A stretch of DNA of 6,968 nt from Dehalococcoidia bacterium (lineage in GTDB: Bacteria > Chloroflexota > Dehalococcoidia > GIF9 > AB-539-J10): positions 1 to 6,968 of the forward strand of contig JAUVYX010000047.1 of NCBI GenBank assembly GCA_030602865.1, given 5' to 3'. Made by a program: the position numbers and the translations under genes. The notes beneath the pieces were generated by a model. The model saw only the letters and a list, made by a program, of their open reading frames with translations, was not told where the DNA came from and did not search any database. Shown piece by piece: positions 1-5,745 of this stretch (position 1 is the first letter of the stretch; each line of letters begins with the position of its first letter).

Positions 1-821
1 AGGCCGAGTATATGTAAAACAATCTTGATTATCTCTCGAAGGATATACCTGTCGAAGGCGATGGCAATGCTATGGCCTACTATGGATAAAATCAGTACTA
101 CGTTTATAATTGGTAACACCAGACCGAATTTTTGAGTCAGCAGTGGATAGATATTCCATGTAGTGACTCCGTTTACTGTGTTACCTAAATAGCAGGCTAT
201 ATATTGGCTGAAGAAATTGAACAGAATTAGTAATGCAATACTCCAGGCAATAGCGCCGACGGATGAACCGATTCTGCCAGCCTTCTTACATCTGAAATAG
301 CTGTCTATATTGTCTGAAAACTTTTTACTTTCCTCAGCAGTAGAAGATTGTTCAGGCTCTGTTGTTTTCTTATAAGATACTATTTCCCTTTTAAAATCTT
401 CCTTGTTGATACCATCCAGCCTGGCTAGTAGCTTTAATGCAATCTCACTGAACAAGGGGACTTTGATGAAGTGGCCACGATGGGTTTGCTGCATCAGGAC
501 TATCCATAACACAAAGGTTATGGCAACGAATATTCCCAAAATAGCGGTTGTAGCAAGTTCCAGAGGAAAGAAAGGGCCTCTTTGGCTTGCCCAGATAGCC
601 CATCCCCGTACAATGTCAGCGATATTTATTATTATGCTAAAGATACCAAAGAAAATCAGTGACTGCATTGCATGAAAGCGGACCAGTGTATTCTTCTTTT
701 CTATGATGAGAAATATAATCCCTGTAACCCAGCCACCAACATAACATAATAAGCCAGCATCATTTTGTTTCAAGCTGGTGCTCGATTCCCCTGAAAAGTC
801 CTGTTCCTCATTTTGCCCCAT
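1..821 (-). CDS. DUF4870-like multi-pass membrane protein with extra C-terminal membrane domain (partial, runs off left edge)
   Basis: This is an uninterrupted minus-strand reading frame of 273 codons, starting at the ATG at 821-819 and still open at base 1, so the C-terminus is missing. The N-terminal ~130 residues match the DUF4870/Tic20-like small membrane protein pattern: a first hydrophobic segment (about 22-40), then the signature ending in VRFHAMQS (47-54), a second segment (about 54-70), a third (about 88-110), and the closing motif KVPLFSEIA (120-128). A charged linker (about 136-180) follows. Then come two further membrane segments (about 186-210 and 232-256) and an amphipathic stretch at the edge. 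The usual DUF4870 protein ends near residue 130, so this looks like a fusion to a second membrane domain that I do not recognise. The function is unknown; it is probably in the cytoplasmic membrane. It is divergent from the catabolic cluster and has its own promoter and AGGAG site, so a shared role is not implied. Confidence 0.8.
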   Translation of the reverse strand, partial: MGQNEEQDFSGESSTSLKQNDAGLLCYVGGWVTGIIFLIIEKKNTLVRFHAMQSLIFFGIFSIIINIADIVRGWAIWASQRGPFFPLELATTAILGIFVAITFVLWIVLMQQTHRGHFIKVPLFSEIALKLLARLDGINKEDFKREIVSYKKTTEPEQSSTAEESKKFSDNIDSYFRCKKAGRIGSSVGAIAWSIALLILFNFFSQYIACYLGNTVNGVTTWNIYPLLTQKFGLVLPIINVVLILSIVGHSIAIAFDRYILREIIKIVLHILG

Positions 822-826
822 TTGAT

Positions 827-831
827 CTCCT
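827..831 (-). promoter_or_regulatory. Ribosome binding site of the DUF4870-like gene
   Basis: AGGAG on the minus strand lies five bases upstream of the ATG at 821. This fixes that ATG as the start, and the protein then begins just before its first membrane segment, as expected for the family. Confidence 0.75.
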
Positions 832-908
832 ACACGCTATTTTCTTTGTTTTCCGATGGCCGGGGTTATTTAAGTAATACTTCTGGTAACAAATTCCCTC
901 GAATACTC

Positions 909-936
909 ATATTATCATAGCCATGCTATCTGTCAA
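909..936 (-). promoter_or_regulatory. Sigma70-type promoter for the DUF4870-like gene
   Basis: On the minus strand a perfect -35 hexamer TTGACA (complement of 931-936) is followed after 16 bases by TAATAT (complement of 909-914), close to the TATAAT consensus. Transcription would start near 902, giving a leader of about 80 bases before the ATG at 821. This is the best promoter match in the window. It also argues for a bacterial rather than archaeal host. Confidence 0.6.
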
Positions 937-1066
937 AATATGGTGATTCTATGTTTGGTCTGCTGTTATTATGCTATCTCGTATTTGTTTCAGGAATGCG
1001 TGTAGAGTGTTTTTCTATTTGGCTGCCCCAATTGGCTCTTTTTTCTGTTATTATTGACGGTAATTC

Positions 1067-1072
1067 TATAGT
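1067..1072 (+). promoter_or_regulatory. Possible -10 element for the plus-strand cluster
   Basis: TATAGT lies about 38 bases upstream of the ATG at 1110, in the AT-rich divergent region. No convincing -35 hexamer sits 16-18 bases upstream. The nearby TTGACG (1054-1059) is too close to pair with this -10, and no good -10 lies 17 bases beyond it. The cluster promoter is therefore only tentatively placed and could be activator-dependent. Confidence 0.25.
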
Positions 1073-1092
1073 GGCGGAGCTATTTAAGAGAG

Positions 1093-1100
1093 AAGGAGGT
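1093..1100 (+). promoter_or_regulatory. Strong Shine-Dalgarno deciding the start of the SAF-domain gene
   Basis: AAGGAGGT lies nine bases upstream of the ATG at 1110. The same frame is open back to an ATG at 951, but the 53-residue extension has no good ribosome binding site and lies upstream of the SAF domain. The start at 1110 is therefore preferred. Confidence 0.85.
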
Positions 1101-1109
1101 AAGCTAATC

Positions 1110-1409
1110 ATGGTATCGAGGCGTGCCCTTGCAGGAAATAGCAAGGATAACGTAGCTGTGGCTGTGGAAGATGTCGCCGTTGGCGAACAGGTGAGGGTGG
1201 AGGGCAAACAGAAAGGAATGACACTCGATGCAATTGAAAAGATTCCTTTTGGTTTCAAGATAGCGTTGGAGAATCTCTCTGAAGGAAGCGATATAATCAG
1301 GTACGGGGAGATTATTGGAAGAGCTACAGTGGATATTAAGAAAGGTGCGCAGGTACATGTGCATAATATAGATGGAGTGCGTGTCCAGGCGGGAGGAAAT
1401 GACAAATGA
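1110..1409 (+). CDS. SAF-domain small subunit of a UxaA/SuyA-type lyase
   Basis: A 99-residue protein that is a stand-alone SAF domain, as in the N-terminal part of altronate dehydratase UxaA or the small subunit (SuyA) of (2R)-sulfolactate sulfo-lyase. The family pattern is clear in order: DNVAVAVEDV (13-22), a GE turn (25-26), IPFGFKIAL (45-53), a G-x-x-I-x-x-YGE-x-IG stretch (59-70), and VHVHN (82-86) near the C-terminus. The gene overlaps the next by ATGA, so the two products are probably translationally coupled and form one enzyme. Two family histidines appear to be missing. The usual GHK motif reads GFK (F49), and the first histidine of the terminal HVHxHN motif is Q81; H83 and H85 remain. 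This makes a canonical altronate or sulfolactate reaction uncertain. The family is a confident call, the substrate is not known. Confidence 0.88.
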   Translation: MVSRRALAGNSKDNVAVAVEDVAVGEQVRVEGKQKGMTLDAIEKIPFGFKIALENLSEGSDIIRYGEIIGRATVDIKKGAQVHVHNIDGVRVQAGGNDK

Positions 1410-2593
1410 GTTTCCTGGGATATCCTCGCCCTGATGGCACAGTAGGCACCCGTAATTATGTGGTGGTATTGCCAGCCGGCTTGGTATCGAGCAAGATATG
1501 TGAATTTGTTAACGGCGTTCGTACCATGGTGACCGCTGATAGCGGCAATGGTCGCTCCAAGCGGGACAGAGAGACCATCGCACGTATCCTGGTTGGACTG
1601 GGGAAGAACCCCAATGTTGCTGCTGTTATCATGCATGAGCTTGCATGGGGAACTGATTACCCTGAGCTGAAATCGGAGCTTCTTGCTGCGCAAATAGCAG
1701 AAACGGGTAAGCCTGTAGAGTATATCTCCAGTACAAAATATCCCACCGCTTTCCAGGTAATGGAGCGGGGTACCCGCGTGGCACGACAAATGGTACACGA
1801 TGCCTCTTCTATTCGTCGCGAACTGGTTGATGATAAATTTCTCACCATTGGAGTAAAGTGTGGTGGCTCGGATGCTACTTCTGGCATTGCCGGCAATCCG
1901 GTGATGGGCTATCTGTTTGACCATGTTGTGAAGTCGGGAGGCAGGGCTATGTTCGGGGAAAACACCGAAATTATTGGCGCTGAGCATATACTGGCGAGGC
2001 GTGCTGCTAATGAAAAGATTGCAAAGCAGATTATCAATGTTGCGCTCGCCACCGAGGAAAGAGGTAAGAAGATAGGAGAACCTATACGTGATGTAAATCC
2101 GGTACCAGCCAATATAGCAGCGGGAATCTCCACACTGGAGGAGAAATCACTGGGCGCCATTGTGAAAGGAGGTACCTGTCCCATCCAGGGGGTGCTTCGT
2201 TATGGTGAGAGTCCACCTCATCGAGGATTGTTCTTCGTGGACAACTGGCAGGACCCAAACAGCATCTTTCCAGGCTATGTAGCTGCTGGCGCTAATGTGG
2301 TCTTGCTGCAACTGGGTTTCGGTGGGGCGCTGAAGCATACCATACTGCCACCAACACCGACTGTGGTCGTTCCTGATATAGCCACTACGGCCAATCCTAA
2401 TACTTACGCAGTACTGGGAGAGAGCATAGACTTATTCTCTGGCACGGTGATTGAGGGCAGTGAGACCATTGGCCAGGCAGGTGAGAGACTGTGTGAACTG
2501 GTCAGGCAGATTGCTTCAGGCACTGTGACCAGGTCAGAGACGCTGAAATTTCAGGATGTATCGCAGTGCTTTCTCATGGATGCAGGTTTTTAG
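1406..2593 (+). CDS. Large subunit of a UxaA/SuyB-type dehydratase or sulfo-lyase
   Basis: A 395-residue protein matching the catalytic C-terminal part of altronate/galactarate dehydratases and SuyB. Visible motifs in order: FLGYPRPDGTVGTRNY at the N-terminus, VKCGGSDATSGIAGNP with C152, ENTEIIGAEHILARRA, EEKSLGAIVKGGT followed by C258, and GLFFVDN. Members use a metal cofactor to eliminate water from sugar acids, or sulfite from sulfolactate. The ATGA overlap and a GGGAGG site at 1391-1396 tie it to the SAF-domain gene. Compared with E. coli UxaA as I recall it, several conserved features are changed: the first cysteine of the CSATVC-like motif reads V, the GLGCE motif is replaced by HELAWG, and TTGRG reads QLGFG. 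It is thus a divergent branch. Altronate metabolism is not suggested by the neighbours; an amino-sulfonate or other hydroxy-acid pathway is possible but unproven. Confidence 0.88.
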   Translation: MSFLGYPRPDGTVGTRNYVVVLPAGLVSSKICEFVNGVRTMVTADSGNGRSKRDRETIARILVGLGKNPNVAAVIMHELAWGTDYPELKSELLAAQIAETGKPVEYISSTKYPTAFQVMERGTRVARQMVHDASSIRRELVDDKFLTIGVKCGGSDATSGIAGNPVMGYLFDHVVKSGGRAMFGENTEIIGAEHILARRAANEKIAKQIINVALATEERGKKIGEPIRDVNPVPANIAAGISTLEEKSLGAIVKGGTCPIQGVLRYGESPPHRGLFFVDNWQDPNSIFPGYVAAGANVVLLQLGFGGALKHTILPPTPTVVVPDIATTANPNTYAVLGESIDLFSGTVIEGSETIGQAGERLCELVRQIASGTVTRSETLKFQDVSQCFLMDAGF

Positions 2594-2612
2594 ACGAAAT
2601 TATTCAGACAGA

Positions 2613-2630
2613 TATATATAATTATATATA
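2613..2630. repeat. 18-base perfect AT palindrome between the lyase and aminotransferase genes
   Basis: TATATATAATTATATATA is its own reverse complement over 18 bases and lies 20 bases after the lyase stop codon. It contains only A and T, and its right end overlaps a TATAAA (2627-2632) that could serve as a -10. It may be an operator or promoter element for the aminotransferase gene, or simple low-complexity sequence. No T-tract terminator structure is seen. Confidence 0.4.
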
Positions 2631-2715
2631 AAGAGAAGCTGCTACGATAAGCGACGGTATTGTATTTTAACTTAGCGGTAACAAGAAAAAATGTAGTTAA
2701 AGGAGGAGACTATAG

Positions 2716-4122
2716 ATGACTGATATCAGGGATAACAGGGAAAAGCTCAAGGCGTTTACAGACCATAGCTATGGACCCTGGAAGAAACAGAAAGATTGGA
2801 AAGAGCCAGTATATGTTGCCAGGGCGGAGGGCGTCCATCTATATGACGAAAATAATAAGCCATATATTGATTTCTCCTCACAGTTCATGTGTTCCAATCT
2901 GGGACATGGTAACAGGGCGATAATCGATGCCATTCACCAACAGGCGGATGAACTGGTCTACGTGGCGCCGTTGTTTGCTCATAAATCGGGGGAGAAGGCT
3001 ACTGAGGCGTTGATGACAGTTATGCCCGAGGGGCTGAATAAATTCTTTTTCTCAACCTCAGGCAGCCTGGCGAACGAGTCGGCAGTACAGATTATCAGGC
3101 AATGTATGTCACCGAGCTACAAGATAATCGCGCGTTATCATTCGTATCACGGTGGTACTGCCTCAGGTATGACGCTTACTGGCGGACCAAGACACAGGTT
3201 TGCTGAGCGAGACCACTATGGCATACAGGGAGTAATCTTTGCTCCTGATGCCTACTGTTATCGTTGTCCTTTTGGACAGAAATACCCTGAATGTAATGTA
3301 CACTGCGCGGAGTACGTCGACCACATGATAAAAGAAGAGGGAAATGTAGCGGCAGTGTTTATAGAGCCGGTGGTGGGGACTAATGGCAAGCAGGTCCCTC
3401 CCCCCGAGTATTTACCGCGACTTCGCCAGATATGCGATGAGAATGGTGTGTTGCTGGTGGTGGATGAGGTTATGAGCGGCTGGTTCCGTACCGGCCCCGC
3501 ATTCGCTGTAGATAACTGGAAGGTCAAACCCGATATATTGACCACTGCCAAAGGATGCACCGGATCATATACTCCCGTGGGAATCACTGCGACATCCGGG
3601 AGGGTCACAGAATATTATGAAGATAACACTATTTACTTTGGCTTTACCTATACCATGCACCCGCTGATGATGGCGGCTATTCCGGCGGCGATTTCTGAAT
3701 ACAGTAAATTGCAGGCGAGCGGAATACTGTCGAGGGTAAGCAAATACCTGCAAATGAGGCTGTATGAGTTACAGGAGAGGCACGAGTGTATCGGAGATGT
3801 GAGGGGAATCGGACACTTTTGGGCACTGGAACTGGTGAAAAACCGCAAGACCAGGGAACTGTTCAATGTTAAGGCTGATAAGTTCTATAAGAAACTGTTG
3901 GCTGATCGTCTGGCTGCGGAAGCGCTGAAGAAGGGAATGTTTATTATGAGCTGGTACGATCATTTGACTGTGGCTCCACCGCTGATAATTACAGAGGAGG
4001 AGGTTGATGAAGGCATAAAGATACTGGATGAGGTGCTGGAAATAGCTGATAAGGAAGTTGAGCACACTGGAATTCCCGGCTCAAGGAGCAGCGAGGAATT
4101 TATCAAGTCATTGCCCTTATAA
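2716..4122 (+). CDS. Class III PLP-dependent aminotransferase, TauT-like (taurine/omega-amino acid type)
   Basis: A 468-residue fold-type I class III aminotransferase, of normal length and complete. The PLP-binding residues are all present: SGSLANE (115-121) for the phosphate, YHSYHGG (141-147) stacking on the ring, E217 in EPVVG, D250 in DEVMSG against the pyridine nitrogen, the Schiff-base lysine K279 in TTAKGCTGSY, and T311 in the GFTYTMHP segment. The opening motif RAEGVHLYDENNKPYIDFSSQ and the late GHFWALELV are typical of proteins annotated as taurine:2-oxoglutarate/pyruvate or beta-alanine transaminases. The likely reaction is transfer of a terminal amino group to a keto acid, giving an aldehyde (sulfoacetaldehyde if taurine is the donor). 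A cysteine-rich loop, C181-x2-C184-x8-C193-x3-C197, interrupts the small-to-large domain region. Translation starts at 2716 behind an AAGGAGGAG site. The family is certain; the substrate is inferred. Confidence 0.93.
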   Translation: MTDIRDNREKLKAFTDHSYGPWKKQKDWKEPVYVARAEGVHLYDENNKPYIDFSSQFMCSNLGHGNRAIIDAIHQQADELVYVAPLFAHKSGEKATEALMTVMPEGLNKFFFSTSGSLANESAVQIIRQCMSPSYKIIARYHSYHGGTASGMTLTGGPRHRFAERDHYGIQGVIFAPDAYCYRCPFGQKYPECNVHCAEYVDHMIKEEGNVAAVFIEPVVGTNGKQVPPPEYLPRLRQICDENGVLLVVDEVMSGWFRTGPAFAVDNWKVKPDILTTAKGCTGSYTPVGITATSGRVTEYYEDNTIYFGFTYTMHPLMMAAIPAAISEYSKLQASGILSRVSKYLQMRLYELQERHECIGDVRGIGHFWALELVKNRKTRELFNVKADKFYKKLLADRLAAEALKKGMFIMSWYDHLTVAPPLIITEEEVDEGIKILDEVLEIADKEVEHTGIPGSRSSEEFIKSLPL

Positions 4123-4204
4123 TTGCTTAAATAATAAACAGCGGAATACGATTATCGGTGTTGATTTTCATGAAAAGTAAAACATCTGCCATAGAGGTGC
4201 TGAT

Positions 4205-5581
4205 ATGAGATTACCACTCTGGGAGGTACTAGCAAGGTCAAAGAAGGGGCCGATAATTGAGGAAAAGCAGTTTGATCTATCCATATTCTGGAAGGGGCAG
4301 GAACTGCAAAAGAAGTATGGCATCAAGTACAATCCTGAAGAGCCCCTTGATGTTACTGGAGAGATGGCGGATAGGGTTTTTCATGCGGGAGTTGAGTTCT
4401 TTCTCAGTATAGGAACATACTGTATAAATACCAAGCGTATTATCACTATTAGTGAACAGGAATTACTGGATGAGCTTGCTGTTTGCCCTCAGCAGATAGA
4501 GCTAGGGTGGGGTGATGACCGGGTGACTTTACTGCATCGTGATGTTGAGGGGAAGCAGGAGCCAATTGTGGTTGCCGGGATTCAAACGGCGCCTTTCAGT
4601 AATGAAGAGATGATGTTTACTATCAGCAGGGGTTGTGCTCTGGACCGCTGTGTGGATGGTATATGGGGAGGAATCCTGTTGAAAATTGATAGCATTTACG
4701 ATGTGATAGCAGGGGCACCTGGCGAAATATACCAGTACCGGAAGGTGGCTGAGATATTACGCAGGGCAGTAGCAGCGGCAGGAAGGCCAGGAATGATAAC
4801 CATTAATAATGCCCCAACGAGCAAGGCTACCATAGCGATGTTCAGTGAAGAGGAAGGGCTACGTAAATCCGATGGTATTGTAGCCACTGGTATGTCTGAG
4901 TGTAAGCTTGCTTATGACGACCTTGACAGGTCTGCTTTCGGGCTGGCTATGGGGATGCCAATACATGGTGCGCATAGCTCGGTGTTAGGAGGGTTTTCAG
5001 GCACTCCTGAAGGAGCGGCAATAACTGCTGTTGCGGCGACGTTACAGCTTGTCTGTGTGCAAAAATCGGATTGCACACGCGTTGGGGTGACCGAGGCCAT
5101 GGTGAAAAGCCGTGTTACCAGGAAGGAATTGTGGGCAGCCGGTACTGCCATTCAAGGATTAAGTCGGAACACAAAACTGATTCTTGATGGCTCGATAGGA
5201 GATCATCCAGCGGCGGGACCAGGTACAAAGCAGTATTTGTATGAATCGGCCGCTGGTCATATCGTGTCAACAGTTACTGGTGCTCATTCCATTGCAGGGA
5301 CACGAAAGTTTGTGGTGGGTAGTACACCTGACTATGGCTCACCACTGGAATCACGCTGGATGGGAGAGGTATGTAAAGCAGCAGCATGTTTAGATCGGCC
5401 AAAAGCGAACCGGATTGTAAAATACCTGCTGGAAAAGTACGAGGACAGGCTGAAGGATGCACCTGAAGGCCAGACCTTTGAGCAATTATACGACCAGGAG
5501 AAAATGGAGCCGGTAGCACAGTATCAGGAACTATATGAACAGGTGAAGGAAGAACTGAGAGGGGTGGGATTTATTTTTTAG
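4205..5581 (+). CDS. MtmB-family (monomethylamine:corrinoid) methyltransferase lacking pyrrolysine
   Basis: A 458-residue protein, the same length as Methanosarcina MtmB as I recall it, and alignable from end to end. Landmarks are LQKKYGIKY (34-42), AGVEFFLSIGTYCINTKRI (61-79, against AGFEMLLECGIYCTDTHRI), AGRPGM (192-197), the GG-x-x-G-x-x-E segment (262-269), PAAGPGT, RWMGEV, and the terminal GVGFIF. MtmB moves a methyl group from monomethylamine to a corrinoid protein and uses an amber-encoded pyrrolysine five residues after the AGRPG motif. Here that position is I200 (codon ATT at 4802-4804) and no in-frame UAG exists. The pyrrolysine partners E259 and Q333 of MtmB also appear replaced (near A256 and I/G in GSIGDH). 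It therefore belongs to a pyrrolysine-free branch, likely acting on another N-methylated compound. The start is supported by GAGGTG at 4194-4199. No corrinoid protein gene is in the window. Confidence 0.9.
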   Translation: MRLPLWEVLARSKKGPIIEEKQFDLSIFWKGQELQKKYGIKYNPEEPLDVTGEMADRVFHAGVEFFLSIGTYCINTKRIITISEQELLDELAVCPQQIELGWGDDRVTLLHRDVEGKQEPIVVAGIQTAPFSNEEMMFTISRGCALDRCVDGIWGGILLKIDSIYDVIAGAPGEIYQYRKVAEILRRAVAAAGRPGMITINNAPTSKATIAMFSEEEGLRKSDGIVATGMSECKLAYDDLDRSAFGLAMGMPIHGAHSSVLGGFSGTPEGAAITAVAATLQLVCVQKSDCTRVGVTEAMVKSRVTRKELWAAGTAIQGLSRNTKLILDGSIGDHPAAGPGTKQYLYESAAGHIVSTVTGAHSIAGTRKFVVGSTPDYGSPLESRWMGEVCKAAACLDRPKANRIVKYLLEKYEDRLKDAPEGQTFEQLYDQEKMEPVAQYQELYEQVKEELRGVGFIF

Positions 5582-5681
5582 AACCAGGGGGAATAATAGA
5601 AATTTCTGCTTTGACCCTTCTTTAGAAAAGCGACCCGAGGTAACAGGTCTTAAGGAAGATAGTTATCATAAATTGTGATGG

Positions 5682-5710
5682 TTGAGGCAGATATACACAG
5701 TTTTTATGTC
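5682..5710 (+). promoter_or_regulatory. Possible promoter before the PTER-like gene
   Basis: TTGAGG (5682-5687) and TATGTC (5705-5710) are separated by 17 bases inside the 164-base gap before the hydrolase gene. Both hexamers are only partial matches to consensus. The large gap makes an internal promoter reasonable, but the motif alone is weak evidence. Confidence 0.22.
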
Positions 5711-5745
5711 GTTGAAGCTGTAAAGGAAGGGAGGAAGCTTTAACT

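Noticed and set aside
403..675. Plus-strand open frame of 90 codons
   Set aside because: It is antisense to the DUF4870-like gene, whose minus-strand protein has clear family motifs, a ribosome binding site and a promoter.
951..1109. N-terminal extension of the SAF-domain gene that looks like a hydrophobic leader
   Set aside because: The extension has no good ribosome binding site, whereas AAGGAGGT sits nine bases before the ATG at 1110. Homologous SAF subunits are cytoplasmic and begin near that start.
974..1987. Long minus-strand open frame of 337 codons opposite the lyase genes
   Set aside because: It lies wholly antisense to two well-supported overlapping genes with good ribosome binding sites. 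Its product has no recognisable motif and reads as low-complexity Ser/Ile/Arg-rich sequence.
4892..4906. Pyrrolysine position placed at E232 in the MSECK segment
   Set aside because: Counting residues in the recalled MtmB sequence puts Pyl202 just after AGRPGMGV, not in the later SxLNELKIDLD segment. The equivalent residue here is I200.
5598..5607. Ten-base palindrome AGAAATTTCT after the methyltransferase gene
   Set aside because: It is too short and AT-rich to separate from chance, and nothing around it supports an operator.
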